From positions 349,554-413,553 of the forward strand of contig JAFCMP010000045.1 in the NCBI GenBank assembly GCA_017506865.1: DNA of 64,000 bases, read 5' to 3'. Shown in pieces: positions 42,234-52,478 of the stretch. This DNA is from Tribonema minus. Taxonomy: Eukaryota; Sar; Xanthophyceae; Tribonematales; Tribonemataceae. The notes beneath the pieces were generated by a model. The model made no database searches. It worked only from the letters and a program-made list of their open reading frames with translations, and was not told the DNA's origin. Within the stretch, counting starts at the first letter, position 1; the number at the start of each line of letters is the position of its first letter. The translations under genes and the position numbers were made by a program.

Positions 42234-45200
42234 ATGGGGCAGCGGCACCAGGGTCAGCGTTGGATGTGCGTTCAGCGCATTGCATGTGTGAGTGTGCTGC
42301 ACCGCGATTCCGGCCCCCCGGGGGGGGGGGGGGGCAATGGGGCAGCGGAACCATGCATGGTCAGCACTGGATGTGCGTTCAGCGCATTTGATGTGTCAGT
42401 AGCGTGCACCGCATCCCAGCAATCCAGACGTTGAGTGGTGCGCCGTGCCCCCCCCCCCCCCCACACACACACACACACACGTGCGCCTCGCGCATTTGTT
42501 TGCAAAAACACCTCAGTACATGAGCGCAACACCAGAGCTGATTGGGGGCGCAACAGTTGCCGCGCCTGTCCAGGCAACGCCTACACCTTGTGCACACATG
42601 CTTTGGGCGCCTCAGAAACGCTCAGCAATGCCACAGGCAGGCTGACAGAAGCTGGGGAGAAAAGCGCACCTGTGTCTGGGTCAAAGCTGAAGTCAATGTT
42701 GAGGCACTGCACAGTCACAGCTACTGACAAAACAAGCTAGTAGAAGCTGAAGTTTGTGGAGCTCAACGACGAGGTACTGCAGAGTCAGCATTGCCACAAA
42801 AACAGCCAGAAAAAGCTGGAGATAGCGCGCACCTGTCGGGGTGGAAGTCGACGCCGAGGTACTGCACGATGTGGGGGTGCTGCATGGAGCGCAGCAGGTT
42901 GACTTCAAGTTCTACTTGGGCCAGCTCCGCGTTGCTTCCGTTGCCGTCCCGCTGAGCATGCGCAGCACATGAGGAAAGTTATGAGGGAAGGGCTGAGCAT
43001 CATCAAAAATTGCACGTTTGCGTCACACCAAGAGCGTCAATAAGAGGTAGGTAAGTATGAACTCCAACAGCAGCTTTGATTGCCGCTGAGTGAACGCCCA
43101 AAACCGTGCTCACTGGCATTTAAAATTGTGGGCTCATATTCGCACCAGGGGCATCAGCAGAGGATGCACAATTGGTGCATGTACGTGTGCCGCCAAGTGT
43201 TGATGCCGCCATCTGAAGTGCAAGTGTGCTTCGGCAGACGAGCTGCCGGGCTGCGGGGTTGCATAGGTGCTTGAAGTAGGGCTTGACGTACAGCTTGAGG
43301 TCAAACTGGTCGTGCGGGGCAGTCGGAGCACGCGTGCTAACCCTTACCCTAACCCCGCCATCGCGCCTTCTGAGAGCGCTCCTTCATCGCACATACTTGG
43401 ATGTGCTTGCTGCCAAATACTTTTATAATACCTCGTTCAAGTACAACTGCTGCCAGGTGCCTTGGGTGTACGAGGTGGGCCAGTAAAGCAAGTGTCAGGG
43501 CTCAGCTCAGGGTAGGTAGGTTCCATCACATGCACAGGCTGCTGTGCTGTACATCTAAAGCGTTGATGCTTGCTCGTTGAAGCGGACATCCGCTCTGCGC
43601 TTGGTTTACCTAATCAGCAGCCTTCGGGAAGAGAGAACGGCGCACCTGAAGCAGCGATGCGGGGAGTGGCAGCGCCTTCACTGCCACAAGCTGCGCAGGC
43701 GTGACACCGAGGCAGCGCACATGGAGGCACAGGAACAGTGTTATCGAGGCATGGCAGTGCGTGTCGGAATAGCGGGCCCTCTTTGGTCTGCTGTCAACAA
43801 GGCCATGCAGAGTCATGATCACGGCTACAGTTAAGACAACATATTCTTCATATAGTTCTGCGTGCTTCTCTTCCACCTGCCACCGCGGCAGTACGCGGGC
43901 TTTGTGACTGCGGCCTTCGCGCTGAGCGCCGCCATCCCCGACCCCGGCACCGCCCTCTGGCCCACCTACGCGCACCTGTGCCTGGGCCTCCGCACTTTTT
44001 CTGGGTCTTTCATATTGCTCTTCAGCACGTTTCCCTCTCAGGGCATGCTTTGCTTGCCCACCTACCGCAATTTACTTCACATCTCAGCTCGACTCTCTGT
44101 GGTCTTCTCTCTCTGCTCTGCCTATGGGGCGTCCCTAACCGGTCACTTCCTCATTCCAACAGTGCACCTTCGCCGCATGCTGTGTTCACATGTCCTAACC
44201 CCACCCATGACCCTATCCTAACTCCATCCGTGCCATTGCCCGTGCAATACGCATTGTGTGGACACTCCCATACACGACCTATGCATGCTCCAAATTGCAG
44301 GGCTCGGTTGATTGATTCTAAACTTCAACTTACATTCTCGCTGCCCCGCCTCGCACTCATGTCTGACCTTCGCCCTCCGTATGTGTTCTGTTGCTGTCTT
44401 CCTAAAAGCGCTATTTGGTGTGCGAGTAAGACTGCATCGCGCAGTGATCTCAGCTGTGCCGTACTGCCAACAGCTTACAGTTACGTGTGTGGTGATGCTC
44501 AGGCAAGCGCAACCGTCTGTGCAAACATAGAGTGACGTGCTGATGTGAAGCGACACGTGATATCACCGGAAGCGGTTACGCCTGCTTGACCGTAGTCATT
44601 CACTGATCCCAGCACAGTATTTCCAGAAAAGTTTCCAGCAACAGCAAGCCTTGACGTGGCACAGGCTCAGTCAAGAACAATCGAGAGCTTGAATCCATCA
44701 ACTGCTCGCCTCAAGTTGAGGTGGAGTCGGCAGCGGTGTTCAGCGTGCCCCGCTTTTGCGCCGCCGTATTTGCTGGCACATGAAGCCACACAAATCCAAA
44801 GGGCAGTGCACCACACAGACTTCAAGTTGAACACTTGCAGGGCTTCAAGACGTGCATCATAGCACGACTACTGCCAGTGGCTCATTATTCGCGCAGGCGT
44901 CAAACCATCTGGGAGCGACCGCGCACCTGCCCAGACTCCATGTTCAGCGCCTTGTAGACCGCGCCATACGACCCTTTGCCGATCCTGGGACCAAGCCGCC
45001 ACTTGCCCTGCAGAGGTATGTGCGGCATGGCAATTTTGACATGGGTACCTACTTGTAAACTCGTGACAAAAATGATGCTGACAAGGGCAATTTCTTCTCG
45101 CGTCTGAGGTAAACGGACAAGGATCATGCGGCTGACTTGCACAGCGCCACACTCAGCAAGCCAGCGATATAGAAGTGACTGCGCTGCTCGGCACGATAGT

Positions 45201-48200
45201 GTGGCCACGCAAAGGGCTACACAAGGTTTGACACTGCACCCACTGCACCCGCGCACTTGCGGCAGCCGGTGGGCAGCTAGCACACGTCACCCTAGCCTAC
45301 CTAACTAGGGCTTGGGGCGGTCACTCGTGTAGCTGGGCGGTGCAGGCGAACAGCAGAGCAGCAGGAGTTGGCCGAGTCTCGCAGCTCCAAGTTGGGGGGT
45401 GACAACAGCTAAACTCAGGGCGGTCAGAGCAGAGAGGGCGAAATGTTGATGCACACGTGGCTCAGGGCTATGACCTTGCAGCGACATGTAGGCAGGTAGG
45501 GCTCGAAGGCCCCGGCCCTCCAAATCTGCGTCTTCGAAGGCCAGGGCTAGGTCAGGTCAGCACCCCCATCAACAGTACGTCATCAGCGCTCCGCCTTCAT
45601 ATGTCAGTGTACATACCTGATGCACGCGCTGCAGTGCGCGAGAGTCCAGCTCCTCACGGTCCGCCGCGCCGCACGCATGCTGCGCCAGCGCCGCGTGCTG
45701 CGTGAGCGTGTCCGCCGCTGCCGCCGCGCTCGTGCTTGCCGAGCCGTGCTGCGGCACCGCGCTGCGCAGTTTTTTGCGGGCAGGCATGGGGGGGCGGCAA
45801 TCAAGCCTTGTCAAGTATGGATGCGTTTGTGGCCGTTGAAGTGCTTGCGCGCTCGCCGAGCCGTGCTGCGGCACCGCGCTGCACAGTTTTTGCGGGCGCG
45901 CAGGGGCGACAGGGGGGGGGGGGGGGGATGTCAGGGGGGTATTGATCAAGCTTCATGGAGTATGAATGTATTTGCGGCCATCGACGAGCTTGCGCTCTTG
46001 CTGGGCAGGGCTGCGGCCCCGTGCTTCGGCGTTGGCGCCGCGCGGGGGGCAAGTCGGGGGGCAGATGCAGATCACCACTGCGTCATGTGCGCCAGGAAGC
46101 TGCGTATCAGCGTCCGCCACCACGTGACGGCTGCCGTCCGCCATTATCAACGACACCTGTTCCTCCGCGCGTAGCTCGCATACAATGCATTCCCAAAAAC
46201 GACAACAATTGGGCTGGGATCTGTTGAGTTTTGAGAAAGCGTACCGGCTGCTGCGTGGCGATGCGGTCGGAGACGCGTCGCGCGAGCCGCTCCGCGGCGC
46301 CCCCGCGGCCCACCCCTGCCAGAGCGAACACAACACGCAGTCACAATGAGCATAGGAGTGAGAGACGCTCGCCGAATTGATTCAGTTGGCTCGCCGAATT
46401 GATTCAGTTGAGCATGAGTGCCGCCGCTGCAGCTGACGACCGTGGCATGTCAGTGCTATCATATTGCAGCGGGTGTGGCAGAAAGCTCTGGGAGGGCTTT
46501 CTGGATTCAGAAACTTCTGCGGCAGGTTTTTGGGAAGTTTTTGGGAGCTAACGCAGCTGGGAGAAAGCACGGTAACCCAAGGGGGGGCGTGCAGGCAGGT
46601 GTATGTGCTCGCTCACGTGCGCACGTGCACATGTATATGCAGGTCAGGTGCTCTTGAATGTGCATCCATACGGGCTGCGGCACCAGGCTGGGTGTTCAGC
46701 AGATCAACATGCAGCCAATATGTGTGCACAGCTATACCTCAACTGCAATGCGGCCAGTCCAGCAGCGGGCAGTATGCATGGCAGACTATTCTGTGTAGTG
46801 GCCACTGTGACCATCTCCTGCATGTTTTAACAGTTTAATCCTCTTAAAAGATGAAGCCTACGACTCTTTGCGACGCATCCCTGCTCATCATGCAGGATTT
46901 CTGCCGGAGGAGCTCACATCTTTCCCTCACGGACATATACATATATGGTCAAGCCCCCTGTACCTCATGCATCTCACCGTGCGCCAACCGCTGTGCTTGT
47001 GTGCGCTGCTCAGCATGTTGAAGCTGGGGTGTGTGACTCGCCCCTGACGACAGCGGGGGCTGGCCGGCGCTGCTCGACGTGTTGAAGTCATGGTGTGCCC
47101 CCCCCCCCCCCCCCCCCCTTGGTGGCGCCCTGTGTCATCCCGCACACTCCTGATTGTTGTTGACATTTCAAAATTGAAGTTGAGGCGTGTGACTCACCTG
47201 CGCGGCGTCCTGCTCATCCTGCAGGATCTGGCGCAGGCTCACGGACGGCGTGCGGCGCCTGCTGTGCTCGCTGGTGGCACCGCTCAGCATGCTGTCGTTG
47301 GAGCGCTGACGCAGCAGCGTGACGGTGCCGGCGTCACGCGCCGCGATCTTCAAGTTGACCTCTTCCTGAGCCTCCGCCTCGTCTTCCGCGAAACGGTACA
47401 GGAAGTTGCCGTTCTTGAAGTTGTGGCGCCTCTGCGCACGGGGGGGGGGGGGGGGGGGATGTGAACTGTGGAGCCTGCTGTAGCTGGCGTTGGTGCAAGG
47501 GGGGGGGGGGAGGGGGGGGCAGTTAGGCGTTTCTGAGCTGTCAGCTCTGTTGAAATGAAATGCTTGATTGGAGTTGCTGTTTCTGGAACTCTGGACAAAT
47601 GAGGGGGGAGGGTTAGACAAGGCAGACTTGCCCTGTCGCAACCGCTGAAACTGGTGTGCCAGAAGCACATGTTCATGAGGCAGCTCGTGTGTATGTGTAC
47701 TTGTCGATCATTCAAGATTGATGCCAACAACAGCTCCTTGGTCTCAATTGCACGGGCAATCTCCTACTTGAGACACTGATCTGGCAGCAGCACGATAAGC
47801 AGCTCCTGGTGCGCAATACCTTGATGCTCAGGTTTGCGCTTGAGGTTTGACTTCACAGCAACAGCTTGCTCATGGGGTGGCAATGGTTTCTGAAAAGTGG
47901 TTGATTATTATCATTAAATAGATGTAAGGAAACGCAGCAGCTACCTGAGGGCATTGCAGAAAAAAGAGTAGAGACAACCCATATACACATGCATGCTGCC
48001 AGCACTGCACATGCCAGCACTGCACAGCCCACATATCATGCCTAGCTCCAGGCTGCAGAGGCCACGCTGGGCATTGCACTTCTAGTTCCAGCAGTTGTGA
48101 GTTTTGATGTTGCACTCACAGTACGGCGCACTTGCAATAGCTGCTGATCGTCACGCTTGAAATGGCACTTCTACTGCTTTACCTGTCACCTTTGCGTGGT

Positions 48201-51200
48201 GCAAGCAGCCCTCTTTCAGCTGCAGCAGGCCACGTGTGAGCATGCACTTCAACTACCAGCAGCCCTTCCAAATAGGCTATTTGAAGTTTCACTTTTGCCA
48301 TAGTTCCCTTGTTGTTGCAACAACAACAACAGTTGAAGTCAAAATTCAACTACCAGCTCTTGCACCTCAACATGGTTTAAGAAGCCCTGGTTGAGCATCG
48401 CATTGCCCAATCGAAACGCCTCTTCTTTCACTTTTACCATAGGTTGTTGTTGCAGGTAAAGTCAAAAGTTCAACTACCAGCTCTCGCACCTCAACATGAT
48501 GGAAGCAGCCCTCGTCGAGCATCGCGTTGCCCAGTCGCACTGCCTCTTCCTTTTCCCTTTTCACTTTTGCCATAAGTTTTCATTGTTGCAGTGAAGGCAA
48601 AGTGCAACTATCAGCTCTCGCACCTCAACATGGTGGAAGTAAGCATCGCGTTGCCCAGTCGAAATGCCTTTTCTATTTCACTTCTACCATAGTTTTGTTG
48701 TTGCAGTTGAAGTCAAAGTGCAACTATCAGCTCTCGCACCTCAACATGGTGGAAGAAGCCCTCGGTGAGCATCGCGTTGCCGAGTCGCACTGCCTCTTCC
48801 TCATCGAATGCGTGCTTGCTGGCCACGATCCACTTCACAGCGTCTGACCCCATGAAGCACTGCGGTAAGGCGTGAGGAGTGGGGAGATTGGCAGCAGCGG
48901 CGGGCAGAGAGAGTGACTCGGTGAGCAATGCCATCAGAGGCCCTTCGACAGTCATGGCGTGTATTGAGCTGCACCGGCTGCAGCACTTGATGACAGAAGC
49001 ACCGCTGGCGCGTTCAGGACTTCACGTGACGTGATGAGCAATGCCATCTGCACTGTCGAGCGGCGCTGCTTTGAATATCATGAGGTGAGTGAAATCGAGT
49101 TGCACCGGCTGCAGCACTTATGACACAAGCACCGCTGGGTTGTCAAGGAGTCCACCTGAAGTGCTTACGCAGGGCAGGGAATCGCCCAATTGATTGACGT
49201 CACGCTTGCTACAGGAGCAGCCAATGCCTTGTCACGAAACACCGGATCATGCAGCATGTTGCCGCTTTCTGAAGTACTGCACGTTCTCGGTGGTGAAACA
49301 TTTGGGGCACACATGTCCCTGAGCGTCTGCGCTGGGCGCACCGCAGCCGCCGATCACACGCTTCCGCGTGCCGGCAATGGCTGACTCTGACAGTCGGCAG
49401 GGCCCTGGCGCACTGCATTGTCAAATGGGGAACAGGCCTTAACGAGTGTGAAGTTTTTGTGAAGAGTCTGGGAGAGGCAGCAGCATGTGCAGCACTCCTT
49501 GCATGGCACTGATATGCAAGGGCATCCCTTGCATGGCGCCGACCAGCAAGGATAGGCACATGACTGCAGCAGAGTACTAGCTGGTACGCTAGCATTCCTC
49601 GTGTCGGGCAATGGCTGACTCTGACAGTCAGCAGGGCCCTGGTGCGCTGCATTGTCAAACATGCAGTCTTAACGACGACTTCGAAGTATAAGATACACTG
49701 CTGCATATCAGCAATGGCTGCAAGGTGGCCTGTCGCTGAGCGTTGCGCATGGCTGCCGGCATGTGCATGGCTGCCGGCATGTCACAGGCCAGCAATGCAC
49801 TTTCACTTGAGGTACAGGTACAACGAGCAGCTCCTCTCAAACAGCCACCACGGAAATAGCACGGTCCTCATTGGGAGCGTCGCTGCCGCAGCCCGACAGT
49901 ACACACTTGGAGTAGTAGTACTGTACTACGCAGTACCAGTGTCTCAGTCCCGCCCGCAACAGCGCTCAGCCCCTATGTCCCTCTGCTGTTTGCACGCAGC
50001 GCCCATCCCATGACGCTGCAATTTAGCACAACACATATACCGCACGCGCGCTCGCTCTCCCCTCACCTTGCTGCACTTGGCGAAGCGCAGCCGCCGGTCG
50101 CAGATGCTGATCTGCCCGCGCATCACGCGCGCGACGTCACGGAGGCGGTCCGAAGACGGCGCGGCAGCGCTCACGACGCTGGCGTTGCCGCCCACGTGCT
50201 GCTCCTGGAGTTGAAGTTGAGGTTGAAGGTGGTGCGAGCGCGGGCGGGGGGTGAGGGGCAGACTCAAGCGCAATGGCGCAAGTGCAAATGAATAAATGCT
50301 CATGAGCAGTGCACGTTATGGCTTCGCACGTTGTGGCTTCCGATGACAATGGGGTTGGTGCGGGGCTCTGTGTGCTAATGGTGACGCGCCGCCAGCAGGA
50401 GGTGCATGGTATACTTCAACTGAAGTGAACTGCGTGGTGTGAGTGTGGCGTGCCAACTGTGCGCATGTTGTATGTGTACCGAGACGCGTGCATGTCACAT
50501 GTGTCGACAACATCTGGACGCACAACTGCATCAGCGCCGCTGAAGGGAAAGACCTCCCCACAGCAGTCACCTTATGCCGCGCAAGCAGCACTTGACCTTG
50601 ATTGTTGCTCTGATTGCATGACAACATGTTGCGCGATGCAGAAACCAGGCCCGTTGGCTGTTTCAAGTAGTATACAACTAGAATTATCAGTAGCACTGGT
50701 GGTAGCCACTGGCAGCCACTGTGACAGTGCATGCATACAAGACTGTCTCGGATGGCAGATGCGCCAGGAGTCATGCCACCAGTGCCCTGCTGATCAGCCA
50801 GGGAATCAAGAGCACGAGCGAGCCCGGCGCACTGCACCTCGGGAGTGCCGGGACGACTCGGAGGCGCAACGGTGTGGACGCTTAAGCTTAAGCATCATGA
50901 TGCATTGCAATTGCGGATTATGCTTAAGCACATACACCTTCGTGCAGCGATTTCAACTTGCAGTACCTCGTCGTCGCCGTCGCCGGGCGCGGCGCTGTCA
51001 CGCAGGGCGACGTCATCCGCGCCACTGCTTCTGCTGGGCGCACCACTGGCCTGCAGCATGGTAGCGTCGCTTGTGCCGGCCCCTTCCCCCCCAGCATGCC
51101 CATGGGGTGCACTGGTGTGATTCCCCCAGAAACTCTGAGGGTACACCCGACCGCCAATCTTCATGTTCAGCCTGTCGCCCCACTTGGGCTTCCTGAGCAC

Positions 51201-51728
51201 GGGAAGCGGAGCGACGGTGCTGACCATGCGCCCGTCTCTGCTGCAGCTGGGCGAGCGCACGTCGTCCTGACTGTTGAGGTTGTTGACGCGGGCACCATGA
51301 CAGCTGTCCGCTTCTGAGTGCTCAGGGGACGGAGGCGAGTTGGACTCGTCATCGGCACTGGCGTTCAGTGCGGCAGCTGTGCCGTGGCAGCTGCCAGAGG
51401 GCGACGCGTCGATGCCGGTGATCGGCGCGCTCCCGAAGAAGGCTGGGCGGCTGCTCTTGCTGCTGCGCATGCCTGCCGCACTGCCCGCGTGCAAAGTGGA
51501 GTGCGTGCCCGCCACTGGCACCTCAGGCGGCGCTGCCGAGAGGATCCTGCTGCGGCTCGCCGTACTGCAGCTTGCGTCATAGCTCGAGCTGTCAGCTACG
51601 TGCTCACCAGGCAGGGGCAGCTCGGTCGCCTGTACTGTTCCTGTCTGCTGGAGCAAAGCGGGTTCGTGCATGCCTGCCAATCTGGATAGCGCTGATTTGT
51701 GCGCTGCTCCCTCGCTCTCGCACAGCAT
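37793..51728 (-). CDS. DEP-domain MAP3K (MEKK-type kinase)
   Basis: Fifteen exons on the minus strand: 51728-50967, 50204-50067, 48859-48740, 47431-47198, 46315-46076, 45748-45617, 45007-44927, 43690-43646, 42951-42833, 42177-42069, 41443-41283, 40499-40431, 39490-39415, 38813-38724 and 38044-37793. The total is 2628 nt (875 aa plus stop), all in phase. Residues 1-254 are Ser-rich and disordered. A DEP domain spans about 275-355 and is built from three exons ([18 protein letters not shown], then [10 protein letters not shown]); DEP domains bind membranes or GPCR/G-protein partners. The kinase domain covers about 543-820: [12 protein letters not shown] (Lys 574), HRDVKCAN (Asp 677), DFGASK (Asp 695) and [10 protein letters not shown]. 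The 5' limit is uncertain because the frame stays open above the chosen ATG and an acceptor-like site lies close by. A 9.8-kb LINE lies 183 bp past the stop. Most exons match the + strand kinase at 227-10287. Confidence 0.88.
38365..38470 (-). repeat. Dispersed repeat, copy c (intron of DEP kinase)
   Basis: Shares AGTTTTCGGCAATTTTGG and CCAAAAACCAGGAACCAGCA with copy b. The minus-strand frame gives [17 protein letters not shown]. It lies in the last intron of the DEP kinase (38045-38723). Confidence 0.68.
41030..41222 (-). repeat. Two donor-side echoes of DEP-kinase exon 41443-41283
   Basis: 41030-41110 and 41165-41222 repeat the exon end and donor at 41280-41360 (landmarks CTTGTACAGCGCCTAGATGG for CTCGTACAGCACCTTGCTGG, and GAGCTTGATGC). 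Both lie in the following intron. Confidence 0.75.
41690..41965 (-). mobile_element. Old LINE 3'-tail fragment in a DEP-kinase intron
   Basis: Read on the minus strand it holds GCGCATTGAGACACTTTCA, then CATCTGGGCTTTTTCGCGCCC, then AAGCGAGAATTGATAGAAAG. This is the RLE LINE tail with substitutions. The coding-like piece before it (RQCALRHF) resembles the fragment at 735-918. It lies in the intron between exons 42177-42069 and 41443-41283, in the sense direction of the host gene. Confidence 0.6.
42198..42231 (-). repeat. C34 tract upstream of an acceptor
   Basis: A 34-base G run on +, so C34 in sense, ending about 20 bp before the acceptor of exon 42177-42069. The paralogous exon at 4776 also follows a C-rich tract (4699-4744). 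Confidence 0.75.
42235..42430 (-). repeat. Tandem intron repeat upstream of DEP-kinase exon 42177-42069
   Basis: Two units of about 115 bp share GGGGCAATGGGGCAGCGG and GGATGTGCGTTCAGCGCAT, each bounded by a G run. Confidence 0.75.
45795..46040 (-). repeat. Acceptor-side echoes of DEP-kinase exon 45748-45617
   Basis: The start of the exon with its acceptor (GTGCCGCAG, then CACGGCTCGGC) is repeated near 45855-45900 and, more weakly, near 45985-46030. The unit of about 120 bp also contains ATGGATGCGTTTGTGGCCGT-type sequence. Confidence 0.75.
47440..47458 (-). repeat. C19 tract just before the DEP-kinase exon at 47431
   Basis: In sense, a run of 19 C lies 8 bases before the AG acceptor of exon 47431-47198. 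Confidence 0.8.
48347..48739 (-). repeat. Three donor-side echoes of the DEP-domain exon
   Basis: Exon 48859-48740 ends with [16 protein letters not shown] and a GTGCGA donor. Copies of this end plus donor occur at about 48611-48690 (donor after 48624), 48480-48560 (48490) and 48356-48435 (48366), at spacings of 116-134 bp. They read [28 protein letters not shown] and [16 protein letters not shown]. Confidence 0.88.
48965..49160. repeat. Tandem intron duplication before the DEP exon
   Basis: GCTGCACCGGCTGCAGCACTT and AGCACCGCTGG recur about 118 bp apart (48969 and 49099). No exon sequence is included. Confidence 0.7.
49372..49664. repeat. Direct repeat in the intron between DEP-kinase exons 2 and 3
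   Basis: GCAATGGCTGACTCTGACAG, then CAGGGCCCTGG and CTGCATTGTCAAA, occur at about 49374-49430 and 49606-49660, 232 bp apart. Confidence 0.75.
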
Positions 51729-52463
51729 GTGATTACCCTGATCTATTTGGACGTGCGCTTGCTCGCCAGTGCGGTGGCGGACCGCCGGACCTTCTCTGCA
51801 TGGTCCATGGCACCTTGCCAACACACCTCCCTGTTAACACCACTGACACTAGTTAATGCGCCGACGGCGAGACTTCTGTCTCGTCGTGCCAGTGTGCATG
51901 AGCAGAGCAGCGAACAGTGTCTGTTCAATCGAAAAAAAAACGTTTTGAACGTAACGGTTAGGTGTAGGTAGTGTGTGGCTTGTACAGCTTGGCGCCAGGA
52001 CCACGAGCACATAAAACATATAGACTGATGAAGGCATGCATTCGGAGCATTCGCATCAAGTCACCGTACCTAAGTCTTGATGAACACGTTTTCGCGGTGC
52101 ACTCAGATGGAGACAACCCGCCTCGCCTCATGTCCTTCTCTTGACAATTATTAATGGCGGGAGCCTTAGAGCGATTCGCGTACATTGCTGAACACTTGCG
52201 CTGAAAGGTGCGTCATGCTATCGGCTGCGTTACACTCACCGCCCTCCCTTCTGGGGCGTCCGCTCGATTAGTGCCTACTTGAGGCAGACCAGCAACAGCT
52301 AGCAGTGGTCACGTTCATGATGCCCCAGCGCATTTGATGTACTCATTTACGCAGACCTTAGAACAGCTGCATATGAGCGGCTTATTGAGGTGTGCAGTCA
52401 CGTGTCACGTCGCCGCTGCAGGTGTTGCTGGAGTGCTGACTAAATCTACCTGCCACAGCTGCC
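51729..52463. other. Region upstream of the DEP-kinase start
   Basis: About 0.7 kb between the chosen kinase ATG and the RLE LINE. It may hold a further 5' exon and the promoter. I see no other gene, and the longest frames are short. Confidence 0.5.
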
Positions 52464-52478
52464 AAGTACATGCACGTG
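52464..52478. repeat. Target-site duplication, 5' side of RLE LINE
   Basis: AAGTACATGCACGTG, identical to 58043-58057. Confidence 0.93.

Noticed and set aside
46221-46244. A 24-bp intron (GTACGC to CAACAG) in the DEP kinase
   Set aside because: It is shorter than credible introns, is a multiple of three and has no stop, so reading through as one 240-nt exon is simpler.
48356-48690. Echo copies as three extra DEP exons
   Set aside because: They lack the [10 protein letters not shown] half and mostly lack good acceptors, and inserting them would disrupt the fold. Kept as repeats.
50450-51064. 204-codon plus-strand frame
   Set aside because: It is antisense to the Ser-rich first kinase exon and shows no domain or start context.
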